Below the pieces are notes generated by a model that was given only the letters and a program-made list of their open reading frames with translations, was not told where the DNA came from and made no database searches. From positions 1 to 64,000 of the forward strand of contig NZ_JABBND010000018.1 in the NCBI RefSeq assembly GCF_012933465.1: 64,000 bases of DNA, in the 5' to 3' direction. Positions 10,574 to 18,880 of the stretch are shown piece after piece (the first letter of the stretch is position 1; each line of letters begins with the position of its first letter). The position numbers and the translations under genes are program-made. Source of the stretch: Actinomycetospora sp. TBRC 11914 (GTDB taxonomy: Bacteria; Actinomycetota; Actinomycetes; Mycobacteriales; Pseudonocardiaceae).

Positions 10574-13324
10574 TCACGAGCTCGCCACGAGCCGGGCCAG
10601 CTGGGCCCGGCTCGTGACCCCGAGCTTCCGGAAGACGTTGCCGAGGTGGTACTCGACGGTCTTGCGGGACAGGAACAGCGCCGCACCGACCTCCTTGTTC
10701 GACGCGCCGTCGGCGACGGCCAGGCAGATCTGCAGTTCCCGGTCGGTGAGCGCACCGAGGTCCGGGGCGGCCGGGGCCGCCGCCCGGCCGCCCGCGGCGC
10801 GCAGCTCGGCCTCCGCGCGGCGCGCCCACGGCACCACCCCGAGCCCGGCGAACGTGGCGGCGGCCGCCGCGAGGGGTTCGCGGGCGTCGCGGACGCGTCC
10901 CCGCCGGCGTCGGTGCTCACCCAGGAAGAGCTGCGTCCGGGCCTGCTCCAGCGGCATCCCGGCCTGGGCGTCCACGGCCTGTGCGAGCAGGTCGTCGGCC
11001 CGGTCATCGGGGGCGACGCGCGCCTCGGTGCCGAGCGCGACCGCGCGGGACCAGGCGCTGTCGCAGCGTTCCGCGTCCGCCACGAGCCCGGCGGAGACCG
11101 CCGCCGCCTCGGCGTGCCGGCCGGCCCCGAGCAGGGCCTCCACGTGGTCGGCGTGCCACGGGACGATCTTGGGGTGCTGGGATCCGAGGTCGGCGGCGGT
11201 CGCCCGCACGAGGTCGAGGTGTCGCGCCGCGTCCTCGGGGCGGCCGAGCCCGAGCTCGAGGAGCCCGAGGGTGTGGTGGGCGTAGAGCAGGATCGGCCGC
11301 AGGCCGCTCGACCGCGCGGTCTCCAGCGCCGACTCCGCCTCGCCGCGGGCCAGCGGCTCGTCGCCCTCGAGCGCCGCGGCCCGCCCGTGCATCGCGTGCG
11401 CGTAGCCGGCGAGCACGCCCTGGCCCGTCTCCTCGCAGAGCCCGATCGCCTCGGTCAGGTCGGCCCGGGCGCGGGCCACCTCCCCGGTCTCGAAGCGGAG
11501 GTCGGCCCGGAGCATCAGCGGATGGGGGAGCAGCGTCGTCGCCATCCGACGCCTGAGGAACGCGACCTGCTCGTCGACCTCGCGGAGGCCGGCCGCGCCG
11601 TGATCGGCGAGACGCCACCAGTGGTGGAGCCCGGTGTAGTACAGGGGGAACCGCCGCAGGAGCTCGTCGCGGTGGGCCGCGGGGTCGGTGCGCCGCAGTA
11701 GCTCGCGGGTCGGGCCGGGATCGCCCGCGCTGAGGGTGAAGAGCGCGCACGCGAAGTCCGCGAGGTGACGGATGGCCGGGTCGGTGATCGGGAGCTCCCG
11801 GACGCGTCGGGCCAGCCCGGTGCCCGACCGGATCTGCCCGGTGCTCCACATCGCGACGACGAGCTGCACCCCGAGGAGGGCCGCCAGGTCCGGCGCCGGT
11901 CCGACGAGCCGCTCGATGACCGGCATGACGACGAGGTGGGCCTCGCCCGCCTCGACGGTCCACACCCGCAGCGACGCGTCGAGGGCGAGTGCCTGGTCGC
12001 GGAGGCCGGCGACGACCCCGGAGTCCGGCTCCTCGGCCAGCACCGCCGTGACGAGCTCGTGGGCGAGGTCGCGGCGCCCGGCCAGGTAGGCGGCCTCGGC
12101 CGCCCGCAGCCGTCGTCGGGCGCGCTCGGTCGGCTCCGGCGAGAACTGGGCGGCCCGCACGAGGGCATCCACCCCGGCGGCCACGCCGCCGCGCTCGACC
12201 GCGACGTCGGCCGCCCGTTCGAGCGTGGCCGCGACCTCCTCCGACACCCCGACCGTCGCCCCCGCGAGGTGGTGGGCTCGCCGCACCACCGGGACGCCCT
12301 CGAGGCCCGCCCAGGCCGCGTGAGCCCGCCGTCGTGCCTGCGGGCCGGCCTGGGTGACCACGGCCGAGCGCAGCAACGGGTGGACGAAGCGGGGGAGCCC
12401 GGCCTCCCAGCGGACGACGCCCCGGCGCTCGGCGTCCTCGAGCGCCGTCGGGTCGAGCCCGCGAGCGGCCAGGGCTCGGGCGTGGTCGGGCAGCTCGCCC
12501 TCCCCGGCCACGGCGAGGACGGCGAGGGCCTCGAGGTCGCCGGGTGCGAGCTCCGCCAGCCGTCGCCCCGCCGCGGCCGTCCCCCGGGGACCGAGGGGCA
12601 CCGGGTCGGGCAGCGCGGCCGCGCCCGTCCGCTGCTCCGCCGAGAGGCCGCGCACGACCTCGAGGAGCGCCAACGGGTTCCCGCCGCAGGCCGTGCAGAG
12701 CGTCGTGGCGACGTCGGGCGTCACGTCGTGCCCGGCCAGGAGCCGGACCGCCTGGTCCGGCTCGAGCCCACCGAGCTCGGTCCAGGACCAGCTCCCCGGG
12801 ATCGGACAGGGCCGGTCGTCCGCGCCCTGCGGGTCGCGGCAGGCCAGGACCACCGCGACGGCGTCGCGCGCCAGCCGCCGGAACGCGAAGGCCATGGCGT
12901 GGCCCGAGACCTCGTCGACCCACTGCGCGTCGTCGACGACGACGAGGACCGGTTCCTTCTCGGCGGCGACGGCGAGCAGCGCGAGGCAGGTGGCGCCGAG
13001 GGTGAACGGGTCGGCGCCGTCCTGCGTGCCGACGCCGTCGAGCAGGGCCCGGGCGACGGCGCGGGGGGCGTCCGGGAGGTCGTCCACGCGGTCGTCGAGG
13101 GGGCGCAGGAGCGCGAGGAGCGCCGCCAGCGGGAGGTCGCGCTCGCTCTCGGTCCCGCACACGACGAGCACCGTCATGCCGGTGGCGGCGTCGATCGCGT
13201 CGTCACACAGCGTCGTCTTCCCCGAGCCCGCGGACCCGCGGAGGCCGAGGACGCCGGCGCGGGAGTCGCGGGCCGCGTCGAGCAGACGACGGACCTCCCG
13301 GCGCTCGTCCTCGCGTCCCTCCAC
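10574..13324 (-). CDS. Large ATP-binding LuxR-family (LAL) transcriptional regulator
   Basis: A 916-residue LAL/MalT-type regulator. The N-terminus begins with the family pattern GRE-E and a Walker A motif GSAGSGKTT (residues 30-38). A Walker B-like VLVVVDDAQWVDE lies about 110-125 residues further on. An AAA/STAND module is followed by a long Ala/Arg-rich helical TPR-like region and a C-terminal LuxR helix-turn-helix (last 60 residues: LTDRELQICLAVADG, SNKEVGAALFLSRKTVEYHL). I chose the GTG at 13324 because it lines up with the usual family N-terminus; upstream frame is low complexity. It is convergent with inhA (7-bp gap) and divergent from the short FAD oxidase, a possible target. The inducer is unknown. 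Confidence 0.9.
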   Translation of the reverse strand: MEGREDERREVRRLLDAARDSRAGVLGLRGSAGSGKTTLCDDAIDAATGMTVLVVCGTESERDLPLAALLALLRPLDDRVDDLPDAPRAVARALLDGVGTQDGADPFTLGATCLALLAVAAEKEPVLVVVDDAQWVDEVSGHAMAFAFRRLARDAVAVVLACRDPQGADDRPCPIPGSWSWTELGGLEPDQAVRLLAGHDVTPDVATTLCTACGGNPLALLEVVRGLSAEQRTGAAALPDPVPLGPRGTAAAGRRLAELAPGDLEALAVLAVAGEGELPDHARALAARGLDPTALEDAERRGVVRWEAGLPRFVHPLLRSAVVTQAGPQARRRAHAAWAGLEGVPVVRRAHHLAGATVGVSEEVAATLERAADVAVERGGVAAGVDALVRAAQFSPEPTERARRRLRAAEAAYLAGRRDLAHELVTAVLAEEPDSGVVAGLRDQALALDASLRVWTVEAGEAHLVVMPVIERLVGPAPDLAALLGVQLVVAMWSTGQIRSGTGLARRVRELPITDPAIRHLADFACALFTLSAGDPGPTRELLRRTDPAAHRDELLRRFPLYYTGLHHWWRLADHGAAGLREVDEQVAFLRRRMATTLLPHPLMLRADLRFETGEVARARADLTEAIGLCEETGQGVLAGYAHAMHGRAAALEGDEPLARGEAESALETARSSGLRPILLYAHHTLGLLELGLGRPEDAARHLDLVRATAADLGSQHPKIVPWHADHVEALLGAGRHAEAAAVSAGLVADAERCDSAWSRAVALGTEARVAPDDRADDLLAQAVDAQAGMPLEQARTQLFLGEHRRRRGRVRDAREPLAAAAATFAGLGVVPWARRAEAELRAAGGRAAAPAAPDLGALTDRELQICLAVADGASNKEVGAALFLSRKTVEYHLGNVFRKLGVTSRAQLARLVASS

Positions 13325-13360
13325 GCGCCACCATCCTAGGTGCTCCCCTGCCGCCCGGAC

Positions 13361-13375
13361 CCGGGGATTCCCCGG
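13361..13375. promoter_or_regulatory. Small dyad in the LAL/FAD-oxidase divergent promoter region
   Basis: CCGGGGATTCCCCGG has perfect 6-bp arms around ATT, 37 bp upstream of the LAL start and in the shared region with the oxidase gene. It is a plausible binding site for the regulator but rests only on symmetry and position. Confidence 0.3.
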
Positions 13376-13493
13376 ATCCCCCACGTGTCGCACGCGGTGA
13401 TCCTCGTGGCCGGGCACAGATCGGGACGGACCACCGTCCCGGCCCGGGCAGGGGGGACCGCGCGATGCCACGACAGCGTCCGGGGTGGACGGC

Positions 13494-14159
13494 ATGACCG
13501 TCACGACGGAGCTGTGGGCGCGGGGCGCGGCGATCACGCGGAGTCTGGTCCCGCGGCCCCGCGCCGAGCACGGACGGTCGCCGTCGGTCGTCGGCGGCGT
13601 CCCGCCAGCGGCGATCGTCCGGTGCCGGAGCGTCGAGCAGGTCGTCACGGGCCTGGGGATCGCACGGCGGTCGGGCCTGCGCGTCCGGGTCGGCTGTGCG
13701 GGCCATGGCGACGGTGGGGTCGCGTCGCGTGGTGCGGGGCCGCTGGTGATCGATCTGTGCGCCGTGGGGGAGGTGGCCGTCGACGCGCGCGCACGGACGG
13801 CGCGGGTGGGGGCGGCCGCGTCGTTCGCCGCCGTCGACGCCGCCACGGCCGCGCACGGACTCGGCGAGCCCCGGCTGGTCGGTGCCGAGATCGTCACGGC
13901 CGACGGCCTGGTCCGCCGGGTCGGCCCGGAGTCCGATCCCGACCTGTTCGCAGCGCTGCTCGGGGGAGGGACCGGGCTCGGGACCGTGACACGGGTCGAC
14001 CTGGCGCTGCGTCCGCGCCGGGTGGGCCGCCGGCCCCACCCGGGCCTCGACGTGCTCACCGCCGTGGCGGATCGCCGCGCCCTCACCGGACGCGAGCGGG
14101 AGCGTCGGGAGATCGTCCGGCGCGCGTACGACCCCGAGGGGTTGTTCGCGCCGGTCTAG
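13494..14159 (+). CDS. Shortened FAD-linked oxidase (PCMH/BBE type)
   Basis: The 221-residue product is recognisable as a berberine-bridge-type FAD oxidase but is about half the usual 450-500 residues. It keeps the first part of the FAD-binding domain (RVGCAGHGDG, equivalent to the R-GGH motif with the flavin-linking His), the segment AEIVTADGLVRRV with DPDLFAALLGGGTGLGTVT, and the BBE-like end RRAYDPEGLFAPV. Missing are the glycine-rich block that normally follows AAHGL (with the second flavin-linking Cys) and the whole substrate domain. The frame is intact across both losses. It may be a decayed gene or a minimal flavoprotein. A GTG at 13485 is an alternative start. Divergent from the LAL regulator. 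Confidence 0.65.
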   Translation: MTVTTELWARGAAITRSLVPRPRAEHGRSPSVVGGVPPAAIVRCRSVEQVVTGLGIARRSGLRVRVGCAGHGDGGVASRGAGPLVIDLCAVGEVAVDARARTARVGAAASFAAVDAATAAHGLGEPRLVGAEIVTADGLVRRVGPESDPDLFAALLGGGTGLGTVTRVDLALRPRRVGRRPHPGLDVLTAVADRRALTGRERERREIVRRAYDPEGLFAPV

Positions 14160-14291
14160 ACGTCGGGGGACGGGACCGGTCCGGCCGGGGCGGGGGGCGT
14201 CGGCCGGGCCGGTTCGGGTTTTCTCGCGACCGCACGGACGGGCGCGCCCGGCCACCGACGGCGGCGTCGGGCCGGCTCGACGGTGCCGGCA

Positions 14292-14400
14292 CGACCGAGT
14301 CGCGAGGACCCGGTCGTCCCGGGGTCGTGACGACGAGGCCGACCAGGTCCTCGGAGCGGTCACGCTCCGCCGTGACCGAGTCACGGGGACCCGGTCACGA
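14292..14400. repeat. Direct repeat pair with nested dyad
   Basis: ACCGAGTCGCGAGGACCCGGTC (14293-14314) is repeated as ACCGAGTCACGGGGACCCGGTC (14374-14395). Between them is the dyad GAGCG-GTCA-CGCTC. The region lies between the convergent FAD oxidase and M50 genes and probably includes terminator structure. No gene is seen in 14160-14417. Confidence 0.45.
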
Positions 14401-14417
14401 CGCGGTGGTGCCCCGAT

Positions 14418-15119
14418 TCAGGCGGGCCCGTCGAAGGGCCAGACCCCGGCGGGCCACGCGGTGCCGGTGAACAGCAGCCGCCCGCCGGCGTAGAGGCAGA
14501 CGAGCGCGACCGTGATCCAGAACGACTTCCAGACGATCGTCGGGATCCACGTGCTGCGGGACAGCCGTCCCGCGTCGGACGTGGGGCTGCGGCCCATGAT
14601 CACGGCGGAGCGCACGCCCCCAATCAGGAGCCACCAGACGACGGCGGCGGCGAGCGTGATCTGCACCAGCGGACCGCCGAGCCAGAGGACGAGGACGACC
14701 GTCGTGAGGGCGACGAGGGTCACGACGAAGGCGAGTGCGTTCTCGCTGTAGAGGAAGGCGACGAACAGGAGCACGACGGAGGCGGCCAAGATCGCCCAGG
14801 CGTTGCCGTGCACGAGGATGGCGGCGCCTCCGAGGCCGAGCAGGGGCGGGGTCAGATAGCCCACCACCACGGTGAGCAGATAGCCGATGCCCCAGCTCTG
14901 GTCCTTGACGGAGGTGCCGCCTCCCCCACCGTCGGCCAGCCCGAAGCCGTCGAAGCCGCGGAAGGTCACGACGGACATGAACATGTGCCCGCCCTCGTGG
15001 GCGACCGTCACGATCGAGCCCGCCCACGACCCGGTGAACACCACGAGCAGGAGGGCGAGGAACCCGGCTGCGTACACCACGGGCTGCCCGACCACGGGCA
15101 CACCGATGAGATCGTCCAT
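14418..15119 (-). CDS. M50-like (M50B) membrane zinc metallopeptidase
   Basis: The 233-residue polytopic protein has a membrane segment near residues 15-35 containing the zinc motif HEGGH and about five further hydrophobic segments. This resembles the M50B family of small site-2-protease-like proteins. The expected second motif with Asp is not obvious to me, so activity is inferred. The ATG at 15119 (MDDLIGVPVVG) is preceded by GGGGGG and is preferred over a longer frame to 15359 that would overlap the hemH start. Divergent from hemH, sharing a region with a long palindrome. Confidence 0.8.
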   Translation of the reverse strand: MDDLIGVPVVGQPVVYAAGFLALLLVVFTGSWAGSIVTVAHEGGHMFMSVVTFRGFDGFGLADGGGGGTSVKDQSWGIGYLLTVVVGYLTPPLLGLGGAAILVHGNAWAILAASVVLLFVAFLYSENALAFVVTLVALTTVVLVLWLGGPLVQITLAAAVVWWLLIGGVRSAVIMGRSPTSDAGRLSRSTWIPTIVWKSFWITVALVCLYAGGRLLFTGTAWPAGVWPFDGPA

Positions 15120-15172
15120 CCCGCATCCCCCCAACGGCGCAGAGCCCCCTCGCGCCGTGAAGGAAAGGTAAA

Positions 15173-15198
15173 GCCGATCACTCGCCCGAGCGATCGGC
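15173..15198. promoter_or_regulatory. 26-bp palindrome between the M50 gene and hemH
   Basis: Arms GCCGATC/GATCGGC are perfect, with an inner CTCG/CGAG pair. It is in the 139-bp divergent region, 54 bp upstream of the M50 start and 61 bp upstream of hemH. A shared operator is plausible; the regulator is unknown. Confidence 0.4.
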
Positions 15199-15258
15199 CG
15201 TTCGGAGCAGTTCGGGGTCACAGGTGGCAGGTGGGCCCGGGCGGGGAACCATGACCGG

Positions 15259-16347
15259 GTGAGCACGAACCCTGCCGGACCCGTCGACGCGGTCCTGCTC
15301 CTGTCCTTCGGCGGACCGGAGGCCCCGGACGAGGTCCGGCCCTTCCTCGAGAACGTCACCCGCGGTCGCGGCGTCCCGCCCGAGCGGCTCGACGCCGTCG
15401 AGGAGCACTACCACCACTTCGGCGGCCGCTCGCCCATCAACGACCTCAACCGCGAGATCATCGCCGCGCTCCGCCGCGAGCTCGCGGCCGCCGGGTACGA
15501 CCTCCCGGTCTACTTCGGCAACCGCAACTGGCACCCGTTCGCCGAGGACACCGTCACCGAGATGGCCCGCGACGGCGTCCGGAACGCGCTGGTGTTCGCG
15601 ACCAGCGCCTACGGCGGCTACTCGGCCTGCCGGCAGTACCACGACGACATCGCCCGGGCCCGGGCCGCGGCCGCCGAGCGCCTGGGCGACGAGGCCCTGG
15701 TCCCGGACCTGACCAAGCTGCGGCACTTCTACGACCACCCGCTGTTCGTCGAGGCGGTCGCCGACGGGGCGCGGGCCGCGAGGGAGACCCTCGACGCCGG
15801 GCACGACGCCCGTCTGGTCTTCACCGCGCACTCGATCCCCGTGTCGGCCGACGAGACGGCCGGGCCGCCCGAGGAGGGCGGGCACCGCTACTCGCGGCAG
15901 GTCGGCGAGGCGGCGCGGCTCGTGGCGGCGGAGCTCGGGGTCGCCGAGCACGACCAGGTGTGGCAGTCGCGGTCCGGGCCGCCGCAGATCCCGTGGCTGG
16001 ACCCCCAGATCGAGGACCACCTCGACGCGCTGGCCGTGGCGGGCGTCGAGGACGTCGTGGTCAGCCCCGTCGGGTTCGTCTCCGACCACATCGAGGTGGT
16101 CTTCGACCTCGACACCGAGCTCGCCGAGCAGGCCGACAAGCTCGGCGTCCGGATGGCGCGCGCCGCCACCGCCGGGTCCGACCCCCGCTTCATCCGCATG
16201 ATCGTCGAGCTGATCGCCGAGCAGGTGGAGGGCGCGGCGCCGCGGGAGCTGGGGAACGGCCCGCGGGGTGGGGTCGGCTGCAACGGGTCGTTGTGCGCCC
16301 CCGGCTGCTGCGAGCCCCCGGCCCGCCGTCGATCCGCGTCCTCCTGA
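15259..16347 (+). CDS. hemH: Ferrochelatase (coproporphyrin type), [2Fe-2S] form
   Basis: Inserts Fe(II) into the porphyrin; in actinobacteria this family acts on coproporphyrin III (also named CpfC). The 362-residue product carries the family sequences [56 protein letters not shown] and [10 protein letters not shown]. Four clustered C-terminal cysteines ([11 protein letters not shown]) and Cys124 (SACRQY) are the only cysteines, consistent with the [2Fe-2S] cluster of actinobacterial ferrochelatases. The GTG start is the first credible one. It resumes the mycobacterial order after inhA. Confidence 0.96.
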   Translation: MSTNPAGPVDAVLLLSFGGPEAPDEVRPFLENVTRGRGVPPERLDAVEEHYHHFGGRSPINDLNREIIAALRRELAAAGYDLPVYFGNRNWHPFAEDTVTEMARDGVRNALVFATSAYGGYSACRQYHDDIARARAAAAERLGDEALVPDLTKLRHFYDHPLFVEAVADGARAARETLDAGHDARLVFTAHSIPVSADETAGPPEEGGHRYSRQVGEAARLVAAELGVAEHDQVWQSRSGPPQIPWLDPQIEDHLDALAVAGVEDVVVSPVGFVSDHIEVVFDLDTELAEQADKLGVRMARAATAGSDPRFIRMIVELIAEQVEGAAPRELGNGPRGGVGCNGSLCAPGCCEPPARRRSASS

Positions 16348-16482
16348 GTCGGTCCGAGCGGCCCCCGCCCCGGTGATCAGGAGCACGTGGGGCAGGTCTC
16401 GCGGCTGGTCCGGGTGCGCGATGTGCCCCTCGTCGTCGGCGCGGCCGGCTCGGCCCGCGCCCCCGCGCACCACCCCGGGAGC

Positions 16483-16530
16483 ACGAGCGGCCGGTTCGTG
16501 ACCATCGAAGGTCATCAACCGGCCGTTCGT
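16483..16530. repeat. Long palindromic repeat, copy 2
   Basis: Arms ACGAGCGGCCGGTT and AACCGGCCGTTCGT (one G-T wobble) enclose GTGACC-ATCGAA-GGTCAT. About 45 of 49 positions match the copy at 852-905, and it too lies between convergent genes (hemH and the Rv1486c-like gene). The rest of 16348-16576 has no gene I can support. Confidence 0.75.
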
Positions 16531-16576
16531 CCGTTCCAGGGACGGGTCCACTGCCGCCCGCGACGCCACGGGCCGG

Positions 16577-17368
16577 TCAGGCCGCCGTCAGGACCCGCAC
16601 CGTCTCGGCGACCGCCGCCACCCGCGCCGCCCGCACCGCCGTCGCGAGCGGGCGCAGCGCGTCGGTCCGCGCCAGGGCGGCCGCCGAGGTGAGCGCGCCG
16701 CCGGGGTCGTCACCGGAGGCCGCGAGGAGGATCGCCTCGACCTCGTCGGCGTGCTGCAGCACCCGCAGCGGACGCCCGGGCGTCCCGGCGGGCCAGGACG
16801 GCTGGGGGCGACGACGCAGCGACGCGGCGATCTCCTCCCGGACCCCGGCCCGCGGCCGCGCGACGTCCATCTCCGCCAGCGTGGTCGCCGCGTCCCGGAC
16901 GCCGGTCCGCAGGTCGTGCTCGGCGTCGGCGAGGCTCGGGTGCGCCTGCGGCGGGACCTCCCCGACGACGTGGGCGGTCCAGCGCAGCACGCCGTCGGCC
17001 ACCACCGCGGGGACCACCGCCAGCCCCGCCCCCGGGAAGACCGCGCACTCGCCCGCCGCCATCGCCGCCGTCCGCAGCGCGTCGGGCCCCGGCAGCCCCC
17101 GGACGTCCCCGGCCACGGGGAGCACCACCCGGGCGTCGAGGTCGCCGCCGGCGTCCCGCTGCCGCAGCAGCACCAGCAGCGCGGCGAGACCGGCACCGGC
17201 GCGGTCGGGCGTCGGCAGGTCGGTCTCCGCGGCGACGCCCGCGTCGGCCGCGACCACGTCGTGGGCCTCCGACCACGGGGCGAGCGCGTCGAGGACGTCG
17301 TCGGCGGCGGCCGCACCGGCGATCCACGCCGCGCTCCACACCGCCAGGGACGCGCTCGCAGCAGGCAT
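16577..17368 (-). CDS. Conserved hypothetical protein (Rv1486c-like position)
   Basis: A 263-residue Ala-rich soluble protein (starts MPAASASLAVWSAAWIAG). I recognise no catalytic motif. Size, orientation and location between hemH and nfeD match the mycobacterial conserved hypothetical Rv1486c, so it is probably the orthologue. The ATG at 17368 is preferred over a longer GTG frame to 17458. Divergent from the DUF3097 gene. Confidence 0.75.
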   Translation of the reverse strand: MPAASASLAVWSAAWIAGAAAADDVLDALAPWSEAHDVVAADAGVAAETDLPTPDRAGAGLAALLVLLRQRDAGGDLDARVVLPVAGDVRGLPGPDALRTAAMAAGECAVFPGAGLAVVPAVVADGVLRWTAHVVGEVPPQAHPSLADAEHDLRTGVRDAATTLAEMDVARPRAGVREEIAASLRRRPQPSWPAGTPGRPLRVLQHADEVEAILLAASGDDPGGALTSAAALARTDALRPLATAVRAARVAAVAETVRVLTAA

Positions 17369-17472
17369 GTTCTCCAGCCTAGGCAGACGTTCCGCGGGCC
17401 CACCAACGCGGCCGGGGCAGCGCGCGTGTCGGAGCCCCGTCCGGCCACGGATCGCCACTACCGTCGTCGGGC

Positions 17473-18408
17473 GTGGCGAGGACGCAGGGCCGCGGCATGA
17501 ACGGCTCCTCCGGGGAGGCCGGGTTCCGGACGACGGGCGGGCTCGGTCGTCCGTCGATGGGGGCGCGGTCCGGCGGGCCGTCGAGCGGCGCGGGCCGCTC
17601 CGGCGGGCTCCCGGGCCTGACGAGCCACCGGCCCACCCAGGAGATCCTGACCGTCGAGGCCGAGCCCGGCCTCGTCGTCGAGGACGCGACCGGCTCCTTC
17701 TGCGGCGCGGTGATCCGCGCCGACGTCCGGGAGGTCGTGCTCGAGGACGCCGCCGGCCGTCGTCGGCTCTTCCCGATGAAGCCCGCGTCGTTCCTGTTCG
17801 AGGGCCGTCTCGCCACGCTCACGCCGCCCCGGCCGCGGGAGAGCCCGGAGCAGCAGCGCTCGGCGTCGGGCTCCGTGCGCGGCGACGACCGGCGGGCGAA
17901 GGTCGCGAGCCCGCACCGCATCTGGGTCGAGGGCGTGCACGACGCCGCCATCGTCGAGCGGGTCTGGGGTCACGACCTGCGGGTCGAGGGCGTCGTCGTC
18001 GAGCCGCTGCACGGCGCGGACGTGCTCGTCGAGGCCGCGCACGAGTTCGGGCCCGGCCCGGACCGCAAGCTCGGCGTCCTCGTCGACCACCTGGTCACCG
18101 GCTCGAAGGAGACCCGGATCGCCGAGGGCCTGCGCCGCGACCTCGGGCCGGCGAGCGAGCACGTGCTGGTCCTCGGCCACCCCTACGTCGACATCTGGGA
18201 GGCCGTGAAGCCGGCCGCGGTCGGCATCCGGGAGTGGCCGACGGTGCCGCGCGGGATCGAGTGGAAGAAGGGCGTGTGCGCCGCGCTCGGGTGGGGCGAC
18301 GAGCGCGACGGCGCCCGCCGCGTGCTCGGTGCGGTCTCGACCTGGAACGACCTGCAGACCCCGCTGATCACCGCGATGGAGCAGCTGATCGATTTCGTCA
18401 CCACGTGA
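17473..18408 (+). CDS. DUF3097 family protein
   Basis: The 311-residue product matches the actinobacterial DUF3097 family: IWVEGVHDAAIVERVWGHDLR, EPLHGAD, LGVLVDHLVTGSKETRIAEG, ILGHPYVDIWEAVKP-like and WKKGVCAALGW. The WVEGVHDA and LVDHLV-GSKE patterns resemble a TOPRIM-like acidic centre, but I would not assign an activity. The Gly/Ser-rich first 45 residues are probably disordered; an internal start is possible. It is inserted between the Rv1486c-like gene and nfeD. Confidence 0.85.
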   Translation: MARTQGRGMNGSSGEAGFRTTGGLGRPSMGARSGGPSSGAGRSGGLPGLTSHRPTQEILTVEAEPGLVVEDATGSFCGAVIRADVREVVLEDAAGRRRLFPMKPASFLFEGRLATLTPPRPRESPEQQRSASGSVRGDDRRAKVASPHRIWVEGVHDAAIVERVWGHDLRVEGVVVEPLHGADVLVEAAHEFGPGPDRKLGVLVDHLVTGSKETRIAEGLRRDLGPASEHVLVLGHPYVDIWEAVKPAAVGIREWPTVPRGIEWKKGVCAALGWGDERDGARRVLGAVSTWNDLQTPLITAMEQLIDFVTT

Positions 18409-18433
18409 CACCCGGCGGGGGCACACTGGTCGT

Positions 18434-18880
18434 GTGATCCCGCTCATCTGGGCGATCGCGGGAGTGGTGCTCGTCGTCGCCGAGGTCCTCACCGGTGGCC
18501 TCGTGCTGCTCATGCTCGGGGCGGCCGCCCTCGGCACCGCGGCGGTCGCCGCGGCCGGGGCCCCCCTCGGCCCCGACCTGGCGGTCTTCGCCCTGCTCGC
18601 GGGGCTGTTCGTCCTGGTCGCGCGGCCCGCCGTCCGTCGGCGGATGCAGATCCACGACCCGGTGAACACCGGTACGCGGGGGCTGCTCGGGTCCCGCGGC
18701 GAGGTCGTCGAGCCCGTGGGCGTGGGCGCGGGGACGGTGCGGCTGGCCGGGTCGTTGTGGTCCGCGCGCTCGCTGCACGAGGACGACCTCCCGGCCGGGA
18801 CGCCGGTCGTCGTCGTCGAGATCTCCGGGGCGACCGCCGTCGTCACCGCGACCGGGTCCGTCAACCCAGTGGAGGAGTGA
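18434..18880 (+). CDS. nfeD: NfeD-like membrane protein
   Basis: The 148-residue short-form NfeD has three hydrophobic segments (about 3-20, 24-42 and 47-62) followed by a C-terminal OB-fold domain (RGLLGSRGEVVEPVG, then VRLAGSLWSARS and VVVVEISGATAVV). These proteins pair with SPFH proteins, and the next gene encodes one with an overlapping TGATG stop-start. The pair corresponds to Rv1487-Rv1488. Start is a GTG. Confidence 0.92.
   Translation: MIPLIWAIAGVVLVVAEVLTGGLVLLMLGAAALGTAAVAAAGAPLGPDLAVFALLAGLFVLVARPAVRRRMQIHDPVNTGTRGLLGSRGEVVEPVGVGAGTVRLAGSLWSARSLHEDDLPAGTPVVVVEISGATAVVTATGSVNPVEE

Noticed and set aside
15178..16569. 463-codon frame antisense to hemH
   Set aside because: Shadow of ferrochelatase. 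The stretch HIAHPDQPRDLPHV in the intergenic part looked protein-like but stands alone.
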